A stretch of DNA of 25,349 nucleotides from JBBRRP01 sp038251425 (GCA_038251425.1 JBBSBI010000063.1:1-25349); one strand, 5' to 3'. Positions 8,436 through 16,806 are shown, counted from the first letter of the stretch. The notes: generated by a model not told the origin, from the letters alone. A program made the numbers and translations.

Positions 8436-9305
8436 CTAGGCGGAGAGGGATGGCACATGCGGAAGCGCGTAAGTGGTGCTCGCGGTGGACATCAAGTTTG
8501 CGCTCCACTCGATTCGGCAACCCTGGTCGAGCAGGCGGCGCAAGAGTTCGTCGTTGTGGGTCGGAGCAAAGCAAAGTGCGCCGGGAAAGGCGGCCGTCGT
8601 CAATAGGTTCCCGAGGGTCTCTGTCTCCGCCGCCACCGCGTGGTGATTCAACCCACACCCGGTCGCATAGCCAACTAGCTCTCCCGTTCGGCGGGTGAAC
8701 CGGGCGGTTCCAGCATTGACGGCTGCGCGAAGCTCATGTGCCCGCGACACCCCGAAGCAGCGGACGCTCAACGCTTCTGCCGCGGCGATGTCCGAAAGCG
8801 TCAGCTCACGGTGGAGCGGACCAAGCGCTGTCACGTCCTGAGGGAAGTCCGCGGGAAAGCGCAGAACACTCAATGGCTCGTGCAGGCGAAAGCCAGCGCG
8901 GAGGTATGTCGCCAATGAGCGTCCAGTGGCGGGATGCTGATTCAAGCGTACTTCGCTCATCCCGCGGATCTCGAGCTCTGCCAATGCCCGGCGCAGCAAC
9001 CGGGATCCGATGCGTTCGCCGGAAGTGGACGCAGCGGTCACTGGACCGATGGTTGCCACGGTGCTTTGGGGAAACGAACTGAAGAAGGCGCTCCCGACCA
9101 CAACGCCTTGCTTGACCGCGCAAAAGCCTCCGCCCCGGGCAAGCTTGGCACTCATGCCGCCCGCGAAGAAGCGGAGGTCGAGATGGGTCGCGGTCATACC
9201 TTGCTGGGCACAAAGCCGGCGATGCACGAGGAGCGCGAGCTCGGCACACTCCGGCAGCAGTGAGTCAGCCGGGTGGAGCGCGCGAATTTCTATGGTGTTG
9301 GACAT
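8436..9305 (-). CDS. GNAT-family acyltransferase, probably two GNAT-like domains
   Basis: A 289-residue cytoplasmic protein. The N-terminal half shows a GNAT acyl-CoA-binding motif A (SGERIGSRLLRRALAEL, about 95-111) after a beta strand ending TIGPVTAA. The C-terminal half is weaker but GNAT-like in length and layout, suggesting a duplicated fold as in some two-domain GNATs. The ATG at 9305 overlaps the end of the upstream ligase by 16 bp, so translation is probably coupled. Members transfer acyl groups from CoA, or from other activated donors, to amines or hydroxyls. Beside two ligases and an aminoarene pathway it could acylate the 3-amino group or join two activated building blocks. The substrate is inferred only from context. 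Confidence 0.75.
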   Translation of the reverse strand: MSNTIEIRALHPADSLLPECAELALLVHRRLCAQQGMTATHLDLRFFAGGMSAKLARGGGFCAVKQGVVVGSAFFSSFPQSTVATIGPVTAASTSGERIGSRLLRRALAELEIRGMSEVRLNQHPATGRSLATYLRAGFRLHEPLSVLRFPADFPQDVTALGPLHRELTLSDIAAAEALSVRCFGVSRAHELRAAVNAGTARFTRRTGELVGYATGCGLNHHAVAAETETLGNLLTTAAFPGALCFAPTHNDELLRRLLDQGCRIEWSANLMSTASTTYALPHVPSLSA

Positions 9306-10954
9306 ACTTCCACGCAAAGCTCTGCCGACCGAGCCGCATTTGCCCCACTAAGCACCGTCGACAGCCGCTCTTTCAGGAGTCCCTTCAGCACCTTACCGGT
9401 GGCCCCCAGCGGGATTGCTGCCGGCTCTCGCGCAAGCCATATTCCGGCCAACTCGCACCTTCCACTCTGACGCAACCAGCCATTCGTTTGAGCGAGCCAA
9501 TCACGGGCGTTGGGGCCAGGCCCACTCCGCACGACCAACGCGGCCACTGGCACCTCGTACCCATGGCGCCCGGGCGCTGCAACTACGCTGCAGTCGAGCA
9601 CGTTCGGAGAGCTGAGCAGAATTTGCTCCTCGACGGGTAAGGTGTAAACAGGGCCGGTCTCGTGTCGAATCGTGTCGACCTGTCGATCCAAGTGAACGAA
9701 TTCGCCGTCGTCTCCCTGAATCACCGTGTCGCCAGTTAACCAATAGCCACCCCGCGAAGAGCGGAATGTTAGTGGCGAGTTGTTCCAATAGCCTCCTGAT
9801 AGAGTGGGGGAGCGAATGGCGAGCGCGCCTGGTTCTCCGATCGCCGCTGCCTCACCCTCATCATTCATTGCAATGGCGTCGACGAACGGCAGCGGTCTCC
9901 CGATTCGGCGGCCATAGCATTCGTCCGCAGTCGTGTAGACTTTTCGGAACAGCGCGAAGGCGAGTTCCGAAGAACCTAGATTATCGATGAACTCGCCATT
10001 GGGGAGGCCCTGGTCCGTGAGCGCCTGCAGCAGTCGCCGTATGTGCGCTTCGTGGACCGCGTCCCCTGTACTGCTGAAGTGTCGCAGCGACGTTAGATTC
10101 CTGCCGGCGAGGGGGCGCGCCGCGAGATCCGAGAAGGTCTGCGCAAAGCCGACGAGCTTCGTTGGCCGAAACGCTTCGACTGCATCCAGCACCCCCGGCC
10201 CGACCAGGTCATTGAGGATAAACATGGGACTGCCGCTGATCAGGGCCATGGCTGGGAATGCCACGCCAGCGTTATGCGACAAAGGCAACGCACACAATAT
10301 GCGACGGTCCACGGCGCCTGCGGCGGCGACACGCCATGCAGGGCCGAACATCAGCGCGCGGTTTTGAAAATAGACGGCCTTCGGCCTGCCCGTCGTGCCC
10401 GAGGAATGCGCAATCAACACCGGATCCGAGTCGTGGTAGCGCCCCCTGGGTAAGGAAGACCCATCACACGCTGCGTCATCGAGCAGCTCAGTGATAGCGA
10501 GTTCCGAAGGGGAAGTTGCCCGCGGCTCGTCGCGTGCCCAAAATCGCGCCTCCACGAAGTGGACAAACTGCACCGCCGCGTCCACTGGCAAGCGATCATT
10601 AATCAGCGCAGGAATCGCGCCGAGACGTGTCAGCCCGAAGTAGTGAATGAGGTTCAGCACTTGGTGGCGTGTTTGGACGGCAACGATGTCTCTCGCTCGG
10701 ACGCCGCGGCGGGCGTAAGCACAAGCTACCCGCTGCGACAGCTTTGCCAATGAAGTAAGACTGAGGCAAGTCGCCCGCTCGGTCGTGAATGGCAGCGCCT
10801 CGGAGAGCCATAGTATTGGCTCGTCACGGTGCGGATTGTGCTCGATCGCGTATTCGAGGAAGTTGGTAGCACCAATCCCCGGTGAACGAGCTAGGCGCTG
10901 TGCGGCCGCGGGCATCAAGCGGGTGTCAGGTATGTGCATCTGCGGAGAATCCAT
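9290..10954 (-). CDS. AMP-dependent acyl/aryl ligase (class I ANL)
   Basis: About 554 residues, full-length ANL superfamily. The P-loop is HSSGTTGRPK at about 183-192, the substrate/adenylate motif is LGSSE, the hinge region is YWLTGDTVIQGDDGE with DRQVDTI, and the C-terminal catalytic lysine is in LGATGKVLKGLL. It activates a carboxylic acid with ATP, most likely for CoA ester or amide formation, since I see no carrier protein in the operon. The ATG at 10954 has GGAAGGA about 6 nt upstream. The ATG at 10960 overlaps the preceding TGA as ATGA but has no space for a ribosome-binding site. The aryl acid made by the first two operon genes is the obvious candidate substrate; a fatty or amino acid cannot be excluded. 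Confidence 0.88.
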   Translation of the reverse strand: MDSPQMHIPDTRLMPAAAQRLARSPGIGATNFLEYAIEHNPHRDEPILWLSEALPFTTERATCLSLTSLAKLSQRVACAYARRGVRARDIVAVQTRHQVLNLIHYFGLTRLGAIPALINDRLPVDAAVQFVHFVEARFWARDEPRATSPSELAITELLDDAACDGSSLPRGRYHDSDPVLIAHSSGTTGRPKAVYFQNRALMFGPAWRVAAAGAVDRRILCALPLSHNAGVAFPAMALISGSPMFILNDLVGPGVLDAVEAFRPTKLVGFAQTFSDLAARPLAGRNLTSLRHFSSTGDAVHEAHIRRLLQALTDQGLPNGEFIDNLGSSELAFALFRKVYTTADECYGRRIGRPLPFVDAIAMNDEGEAAAIGEPGALAIRSPTLSGGYWNNSPLTFRSSRGGYWLTGDTVIQGDDGEFVHLDRQVDTIRHETGPVYTLPVEEQILLSSPNVLDCSVVAAPGRHGYEVPVAALVVRSGPGPNARDWLAQTNGWLRQSGRCELAGIWLAREPAAIPLGATGKVLKGLLKERLSTVLSGANAARSAELCVEVCPTP

Positions 10955-10956
10955 CG

Positions 10957-12048
10957 TCATTCCTTCCCGGTAGGCGAATCGTGTTCGAGTGAACTCAGGT
11001 GCTTACGAACGAAATCATGATCCGTAATGAACCGATCTAATTCTTGGCCGCCTTGCTTTACAGCGACGCTGACGCTCGTGCGCTCGCAAATGGTCTGGTA
11101 TGTTCCACAAGCGGATACCGCTTGCTGGATGCGGGCGATATCCGCCTCGGCTACTGCGCGGCGGAGTCCGATCGACAGCTCGAGCTCGTGTACTCGTGTC
11201 GGCGCAGCGGGGTCGACGTTGAGCAAACCGCGCAAGTCGATCTTGCCACTTGATTGAACGATAGTCTTCACCAGATCGGAATTCACAGACCCGAGTCGGT
11301 GGAGCAACTCCGCGTTCAGAGAGCCAAGCAAGTATTCTTGCGGATTCGGCGCACGGTCCAACCCCAGTGCTTGTTTTGGCTGATCGACCCAAAGTCCGTC
11401 TCGCGTCCTTCCGGACCAACTAGTGCACGCGCGGATCTGGGTTCCATATTGCCAGTCAAGGCGTGCGCTGACCGGCGACACAGGGCCGCGTTCAGGGCTC
11501 GCCACTGAAGTGGGCCGGACGGTTTGCCCAGTGCGCTCGTCATGAGGCGTAACACCGGACACGATCACGCGCACCTCGTTGCCGTCGGTGAAGGTGCGGT
11601 GGTTGGGGCTAAAACACGCAACATGCCGCGCCAAACTGCTCAGAACCGTCCGGTCGACATCAGCCTCGATGTCAAAGCAATAGTTCACGTTGCGTAGCGG
11701 CCCGGCTTCGGGGACTTCCGCGTACACGTCCATTCCGAGGGCGGACAGCGACACGGCTCGCGCGCTGCAGCCCAGCAGAAAAGTGATCATCGCGCAGCCA
11801 CCGAGCGCAGTCAGCAAGTACTCTTGCGACGTGCGTGCGACCTGCGCGTCCCGGTCGCGGTTGCTGTAGAACTCGAACGGGCGCGCTATGCGAATACTCC
11901 CGCCGGCCAGCGTCTGGACGCGTGCGATTGCATCACCCGAGCAACCGAGCTCACTTGCGACTGAGTAGCGGAACTGTGCTTCTAGTGGATTGGAGCGAAT
12001 CTCGTGAACGAGTTCGCTCATGTTGCCCGTATTTAGTCCGTTGCGCAT
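10957..12048 (-). CDS. Tandem OsmC-domain protein
   Basis: A 363-residue protein with two OsmC/Ohr-like domains in a row. Domain 1 has both reactive cysteines of the family in typical settings: Cys85 in LTALGGCAM and Cys145 in HVACFSPNHRT. Domain 2 repeats the layout (PQEYLLGSL, then ACGTYQTI), but the first cysteine position is Glu247, leaving only Cys314. OsmC proteins are thiol-based peroxidases that reduce organic hydroperoxides. Single-domain forms are about 140 residues, so this is a duplication or fusion with one degenerate half. It lies 7 bp after the PLP enzyme. It could protect the cell from redox-active aminophenol products or handle a thiol or persulfide intermediate from its neighbour. 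Both roles are inference. Confidence 0.75.
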   Translation of the reverse strand: MRNGLNTGNMSELVHEIRSNPLEAQFRYSVASELGCSGDAIARVQTLAGGSIRIARPFEFYSNRDRDAQVARTSQEYLLTALGGCAMITFLLGCSARAVSLSALGMDVYAEVPEAGPLRNVNYCFDIEADVDRTVLSSLARHVACFSPNHRTFTDGNEVRVIVSGVTPHDERTGQTVRPTSVASPERGPVSPVSARLDWQYGTQIRACTSWSGRTRDGLWVDQPKQALGLDRAPNPQEYLLGSLNAELLHRLGSVNSDLVKTIVQSSGKIDLRGLLNVDPAAPTRVHELELSIGLRRAVAEADIARIQQAVSACGTYQTICERTSVSVAVKQGGQELDRFITDHDFVRKHLSSLEHDSPTGKE

Positions 12049-12055
12049 GATTAAC

Positions 12056-13357
12056 TCAAACCTGGCTCAACGCCCGCAGCGCGTCGTTGACAATATCGGC
12101 GTAGTTCTCGATGCCGCACGAGTACCGCACCAGCCCCGGATTGATGCCCGCATCCCTGCGCTGCTTCTGGGTCAAGATGCTGTGCGAGGTATTGAACGGC
12201 AGGCTGACCAGCGATTCGACACCGCCCAAGCTGGTGGCAATTGCCGGAACGGTCAGCGCCTGAGTGAACGCCAGCGCGGCGTCGTCCCCGCCGCGCAATT
12301 CGAACGACAACATGCCGCCGTAGCCATCCGGACAGTAGTGCTTCACCCACGGCTGCTCATACCCTTCGACGCTCGGGTGGTAGACGCGTTTGACCTTGGG
12401 GTGCCCGTCCAAAGCTCGGACGAGCTGTGTGGCATTCTCGCTGTGACGCTGCATACGAAGCTCCAGAGTTTTCAGCCCCCGTTCGAGCAGGAAGCAAGTA
12501 ATCGGCTCGAGGTGCCCGCCAAACTTCAGCATCTGCGCCCAAATGCGGTCGATATATTTGCGGGAGCCTGAAGCGACGCCTGCCACGAGGTCGCTGTGGC
12601 CATTCAGGTATTTCGTACAGCTATGGATTACGACGTTCGCGCCATAGTCGAGCGGCCTCAACAGCACCGGGCTAAGGAAAGTATTGTCGACGATGAGCAG
12701 CAGATCCCGAGCTCTTGCCAACCGACCGAGCTCCACCAGGGGGAGGGCCTTGAGCAAAGGGTTCGTGAGCGTTTCAAAGAAGAGGACCTGCGTCTCCGGT
12801 CGAATTGCCGCTTCGATCGCGCCGATATCAGTGGGGTCGACGAAGGACACCGAACGACCAAGCTGGTGCATGTCCTCCTTAAGCAACGCGTAGCTGCCGC
12901 CATACAGGTCGACGGAGCTAAGGACATGTCCACCGCGGTTCGTGAGCGCGATTAGCGTCGTTGCGATGGCAGCCATGCCAGACGCGAACGCGAGCGAGCT
13001 TGCTGCCCCCTCGAGCGTTGCGACCTTCTCTTGCACACTCCACTGATTTGGGTTGCCGTAGCGGGTGTAGATCGGAACGTCCCGAGTCGTACCGGTCTCG
13101 AACGAATTGTAGCTGTGATCTGAGAACAGAAACGTCGTGCTCTGGAAAATGGGCGTCACCACTGCGCCAATGCGCGGATCTTGGTAAGTGCCGGCGTGTA
13201 CACACTGCGTTCCGAGACCGTGATCCTCGGGAACGACACGATGTTCCTTCAGACGCGGCCCGGGGACGCGGCCGCGCTTCAGTGCGTTTGCCCAATCGGC
13301 ATCGGGAGATGGCTGTGGAGATGAGCCTATTGCATGCGTCAATTCACGGTTGGTCAT
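12056..13357 (-). CDS. PLP-dependent Cys/Met-metabolism enzyme (cystathionine gamma-synthase/lyase type)
   Basis: A 433-residue fold-type I PLP enzyme of the Cys/Met metabolism family. Visible are YTRYGNP at 97-103 (phosphate and active-site tyrosine region), FASGMAA near 124-130, the PLP-pyridine Asp224 in VDNTF, Lys249 in IHSCTKYLNGHSD (Schiff base) and a C-terminal Arg in VRYSCGIE that binds the substrate carboxylate. It is full length, with an N-terminal extension of about 45 residues. Its start overlaps the upstream stop as ATGA. Relatives carry out gamma-replacement on activated homoserine (sulfur, carbon or nitrogen nucleophiles) or beta/gamma-elimination of cysteine or methionine. In an aminoarene cluster it could add a homoserine-derived C4 unit or deliver sulfur. 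It may instead be a recruited housekeeping-type enzyme. Confidence 0.88.
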   Translation of the reverse strand: MTNRELTHAIGSSPQPSPDADWANALKRGRVPGPRLKEHRVVPEDHGLGTQCVHAGTYQDPRIGAVVTPIFQSTTFLFSDHSYNSFETGTTRDVPIYTRYGNPNQWSVQEKVATLEGAASSLAFASGMAAIATTLIALTNRGGHVLSSVDLYGGSYALLKEDMHQLGRSVSFVDPTDIGAIEAAIRPETQVLFFETLTNPLLKALPLVELGRLARARDLLLIVDNTFLSPVLLRPLDYGANVVIHSCTKYLNGHSDLVAGVASGSRKYIDRIWAQMLKFGGHLEPITCFLLERGLKTLELRMQRHSENATQLVRALDGHPKVKRVYHPSVEGYEQPWVKHYCPDGYGGMLSFELRGGDDAALAFTQALTVPAIATSLGGVESLVSLPFNTSHSILTQKQRRDAGINPGLVRYSCGIENYADIVNDALRALSQV

Positions 13358-14628
13358 TCTGCACTCGTCCTTGGGGCAACGCCGGTTTCGTCTCGGTCTC
13401 GGTGCAAAAGCGGTTGCTCGCCGGCGGGCCAGGCGGCGCTGAGTTGTTCCACGATGAGTTCCGCGTCAGCACCGTGAAAAAAATTCAAGCCAATGCGCCG
13501 CGGACCGTCGTTCAGTCGTCGTGGATATCCAATTCCTAAGCCGTAGAGACCAACTACGGGCTTGCCGTCGATGAGCACCCGACACTGTTCGTCCACGGAC
13601 TGAAGTTCCGGTGGGACATCAATCAGACCCGCTGCTCTGCACTCGTCGGTGATCGGCAGTGACCGCGGGCTATACCCGACGGCACTGACGCAGACCGAGC
13701 GGCGAGCCCGGCCGCGGAAGGCTTCCCATGGCATCAATGTGACTCGACTTTCCACGCCTGCGAGAATGTCGAGGTATAGAGACCTTGGTTGGCCGCGCAA
13801 TCCGTCGAATTTGTTTACCTCACCCGTCGCTTCGTAAACCGCTGCTGCCGGCGCGCTGTGTCCCGCTGCTTCAGCGGCGCCGACCGAGTCGAAATACAAC
13901 CGTACTTCGCGGCAAACGAGCCGCAGTTGGCCCGGACGGAGCCGGTCGCCAACTTCCTTCAGGATCAGCGTAAGGGCCGAGAACGCGCTATGGGAGCTGC
14001 CGATCACGTGCACCCAAAACCCATGTTCGACCGCTTCGATAACGGGTCCAAGTTCTCCGCGCAGCACGCGCGCGGACGGCACGACCATTTCCGGGTCGCT
14101 GCCTGGCGCCCGTTGCACGGAAGACGGATTTTCATCGGCTCCAGTGGCCAGGATCACGTTGGCTGATTCAGCGATGACGCTGCCATCTGCGGTGAGCGTG
14201 CGTAGGCTGCCGGTCGCAGTTCTAACGAGTCGAGCCACGTTTACGGCATAGCTGACGCAAGAGCCAAGTGTCTTCGCGATATCCTGCTCAATGGCTTCGG
14301 CTGTGAGGTTCACCAACGCAGCAACGTCAGTCAGCGGGACAGCTCGCTCTCCGCAAGCGGCAAGTGCCTGCAACTCCGGGCTATGGCTCAATTCTCGATA
14401 GCGCGAGAGCCCGCCGTAACCTGTGACAAATTCGCAGGCTGGCGAGTTCGATTGGATTACGTAAGGGAATCGACTCGCGCGTGCCGCGGCTCGGTTCCTG
14501 GCGCGCTCGAGCACGAGCACGCCCCGGGAAAACAAGGGCTCGATACGCCGCTTTCTGTCGGCCGCGAGGAAGATCCCAAGGGCGGCCGGCCCGAATCCGA
14601 CGACCTGAGTTTCATACCGATCCATCAT
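13354..14628 (-). CDS. FAD/NAD(P)-binding oxidoreductase, N-monooxygenase-like
   Basis: A 424-residue two-dinucleotide-fold flavoprotein. The FAD motif GFGPAALG is at 11-18, a second Rossmann motif VIGSSHSAFSAL at about 208-219, and the ATG-type motifs ILATGAD (159-165) and VSAVGYSP later. The arrangement recalls lysine/ornithine N-hydroxylases and the FAD-NAD(P)-binding family, but I do not see a clear N-hydroxylase substrate signature. Its ATG shares one base with the TGA of the aldolase gene and its stop overlaps the PLP start as ATGA, so it is locked between these two genes. It could hydroxylate the amine or ring, or perform an oxidative step on the C7 precursor. A second ATG at 14625 is equally usable. 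Confidence 0.72.
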   Translation of the reverse strand: MMDRYETQVVGFGPAALGIFLAADRKRRIEPLFSRGVLVLERARNRAAARASRFPYVIQSNSPACEFVTGYGGLSRYRELSHSPELQALAACGERAVPLTDVAALVNLTAEAIEQDIAKTLGSCVSYAVNVARLVRTATGSLRTLTADGSVIAESANVILATGADENPSSVQRAPGSDPEMVVPSARVLRGELGPVIEAVEHGFWVHVIGSSHSAFSALTLILKEVGDRLRPGQLRLVCREVRLYFDSVGAAEAAGHSAPAAAVYEATGEVNKFDGLRGQPRSLYLDILAGVESRVTLMPWEAFRGRARRSVCVSAVGYSPRSLPITDECRAAGLIDVPPELQSVDEQCRVLIDGKPVVGLYGLGIGYPRRLNDGPRRIGLNFFHGADAELIVEQLSAAWPAGEQPLLHRDRDETGVAPRTSAE

Positions 14629-15497
14629 CAGTGGCCCGCCCTCATTCGTGTGCTGGTTGGCGCATGGGCAGCCACGCGAGCAGCCGGCTCTCGCTCGACT
14701 CCTGAACCCCGAATCACCGGAGTCGGAGGAATGCCGGCGGCCTCAAGGACCGCCCGAATGCGATCGAGCAGCACCTCGGGTGCGGCTCGCTGGAACACGT
14801 TACGGCCAATGCACAGCCCCGCCGCGCCGCAGCAAATGGCTCGTTGGGCGAGCTTCAGCACATCTTCATCCTGGCGAACGATGCCGCCAGCAACGAAAAT
14901 GTCCACGTCCGATGCCAAAGAGTCAAGTAGCTCCGGAAGCACTTGCAGGTCCTCCGGAGGGGCGATTTTTATCGCGTCCACACCCAACTCCATGGCAACG
15001 CGCATGAGATGCCGCTGGCGGCGAATGCTCGTACCCTCTCGGTGAGTATCGTAGACCATCGCCAAGACGGGCAGCCCGAAGCGTTGAGCCTCGTCGACCA
15101 CCGATCCTAGCAAACGCAGGTTGTGGGCATCGTTCGTGCCATCGAAATTTGTCTGCAATGACACGGCATCGGCCCCGAGCGCAAGCGCGGCATCGATAGA
15201 CGTTAGGCGCTCCTTCTGATCCGAATGCGGCGCGCCGGCACACATACCACCCGTCAGGTGCACCATAACCCCGAGCTTGTGGATATCTTGCCGCTGCGCC
15301 AGACGTTCGACAATTCCCTTATGGGCAATTGTCCCGGTGATCACCGGATGCCTCAGCCACGACGCGATTTGATCGATGCTTTCAATGCCCTGCATCGGGC
15401 CTAGCGTCAAACCATGGTCAATCGGAACAACGATCCCGAAGCGAGGCTGCTCGTGGAAGAAACGGCCCCATCGAATTTTCTTGCCCGCATCGCTCAT
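14628..15497 (-). CDS. DhnA/GriI-like class I aldolase (C7 amino-sugar-acid synthase)
   Basis: A 289-residue (beta-alpha)8 class I aldolase of the DhnA/FbaB family, like archaeal ADH synthase (AroA') and actinobacterial GriI. Family-typical catalytic residues are visible: Asp27 in PIDHG, Tyr149 in AMVYDTHREG and Schiff-base Lys177 in DAIKIAPPED. AGGIV (203-207) and CIGRNVFQ form the phosphate-binding end. GriI joins aspartate semialdehyde to dihydroxyacetone phosphate; archaeal AroA' uses 6-deoxy-5-ketofructose phosphate. The product is the substrate of the adjacent DHQ-synthase-II-like enzyme. The ATG at 15497 has GAGAAG 8 nt upstream and is preferred over a GTG at 15506. The C-terminus has about 25 extra, Arg/Ala-rich residues. 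The next gene's ATG overlaps its TGA by one base. Confidence 0.87.
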   Translation of the reverse strand: MSDAGKKIRWGRFFHEQPRFGIVVPIDHGLTLGPMQGIESIDQIASWLRHPVITGTIAHKGIVERLAQRQDIHKLGVMVHLTGGMCAGAPHSDQKERLTSIDAALALGADAVSLQTNFDGTNDAHNLRLLGSVVDEAQRFGLPVLAMVYDTHREGTSIRRQRHLMRVAMELGVDAIKIAPPEDLQVLPELLDSLASDVDIFVAGGIVRQDEDVLKLAQRAICCGAAGLCIGRNVFQRAAPEVLLDRIRAVLEAAGIPPTPVIRGSGVEREPAARVAAHAPTSTRMRAGH

Positions 15498-15534
15498 GAT
15501 AAACACTTCTCACTAAAGTGACGGCAACCAAAGC

Positions 15535-16806
15535 TCAAGATTCTAAAATGTGCTCGCTGACGCGGATACCGACGTGACGTCCGGGCTCGGTCACGTATCC
15601 CAGGACCTTGTCGCCGGGGCGAAGCGCAGTGATGTTCAATGGTTCGCCGTCCGCCGAGAAGATACGAACGTGCCAGTCGTCTTGCATAAGAACACTGACC
15701 TTCTTGCCGCCGTCGAACATGACCTCAATTAGACGGATTGGGCGAAGTTCGGTCTTCATTCGTCCGACACACGCGCGCCGAGTTCGCCCAGACTTGTCGA
15801 CCACCATCACGGGCGCGCCACTCTTCAGCTCGGTCATATAGTCAGTTCGGTCTTCGAAGCCATAGACGTAGCTGTGAACGCCCCCGGCGTTGACACGGAA
15901 CGGTCGCAGTTCCATGTACGGCAGGAAGAATACCTCGGGGCAACATAGTATTCCGCCTTGTGAGGTAGACCCCACGATCATTCCCTCCGTTGGAGAGAAC
16001 AGCGTTGCCAAGTCGATGCAACTCCGATATCCCATGCCGGCGGGGCGACTTTCGGTGACAGTGCCGACCGACAGCTCAAGCGAGCCCGCTCCGAGCGCGT
16101 CCAGCCGCGTTTTCAGGGTGTCGACAAGCGCGATCGAACCGGGCGTGAACAGAACCCCCTCGGCGCCGACCTCCATCACACCGAGCGTGACGATAGCGTC
16201 ATCCACGTCACGGCGATCAGTAATCTCCTTGATGAGCACCGTATTCGTTGCCTGCAGCGTCGCAATTATCAGCTCCAGTGGGATATTGGTTGGATCCCGG
16301 AACCCGACAACCAAGTAATCGTAGCTCGCGGCGGCCGCCACCGTTTCGTGGAGGGACGCGCCGTCATCGACGAAGGCACGCAAACAGGTCCGCGCGCCGG
16401 CATCTCTCGCCTCAGCGAGCACGCCTGGGTTGGGCGATGAGACGATTGCGACTTCGCGACCGCACAACGTAATCTGGTGATCAACTACGCAGGCGCGCAG
16501 CTCTTCGGCAGAATTGAAGTGCGCGACCAGCTGCGTGGATGTCGGCGTCGACTCAATCAGCCGCGCGGCTGTACTACAGCTTGCAATGAAGCCACTGAAT
16601 CGTTCCGCGGCTATTGCGGATTGCAGAACTGCGTCGTCTTCCGCGCGCTCTTGGTCTAGCTGCGTGAGGTCGAACCATAGGGTAACGTTCGACTTCTCAG
16701 TGAGACGATTTCGATCACCGGAGATGCGCCCCAACCGAAGATTCGTTCGCTTCTCCATTTCGATCGGAGAGAACTGGACCCCGCGGGTCGATGTTGAAAC
16801 GCTCAT
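15535..16806 (-). CDS. 3-dehydroquinate synthase II / GriH-like enzyme
   Basis: A 423-residue member of the DHQ synthase II family. The conserved core is unmistakable: GMGYRSCIDL near 257-266, EGMIVGSTSQGG at 274-285 and RPFRVNAGGVHSYV at 301-314, followed by the C-terminal beta-rich domain ending RVSEHILES. Archaeal AroB' makes 3-dehydroquinate by NAD-dependent oxidative deamination and cyclisation of ADH. The actinobacterial homologue GriH instead keeps the nitrogen and aromatises the C7 chain to 3-amino-4-hydroxybenzoate. The operon context (ligases, halogenase, exporter) favours the GriH role, but sequence alone does not exclude DHQ. It is longer than archaeal forms, with about 40 extra N-terminal residues. 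The ATG at 16806 has GGGGA 8 nt upstream, against only 2 nt for the ATG at 16812. First gene of the operon. Confidence 0.9.
   Translation of the reverse strand: MSVSTSTRGVQFSPIEMEKRTNLRLGRISGDRNRLTEKSNVTLWFDLTQLDQERAEDDAVLQSAIAAERFSGFIASCSTAARLIESTPTSTQLVAHFNSAEELRACVVDHQITLCGREVAIVSSPNPGVLAEARDAGARTCLRAFVDDGASLHETVAAAASYDYLVVGFRDPTNIPLELIIATLQATNTVLIKEITDRRDVDDAIVTLGVMEVGAEGVLFTPGSIALVDTLKTRLDALGAGSLELSVGTVTESRPAGMGYRSCIDLATLFSPTEGMIVGSTSQGGILCCPEVFFLPYMELRPFRVNAGGVHSYVYGFEDRTDYMTELKSGAPVMVVDKSGRTRRACVGRMKTELRPIRLIEVMFDGGKKVSVLMQDDWHVRIFSADGEPLNITALRPGDKVLGYVTEPGRHVGIRVSEHILES

Noticed and set aside
14628..16806. Primary shikimate-pathway genes (archaeal AroA'/AroB')
   Set aside because: Possible by homology, but they head an operon with halogenase, two ligases, acyltransferase and exporter, which fits the GriI/GriH role better. 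Kept only as the alternative.
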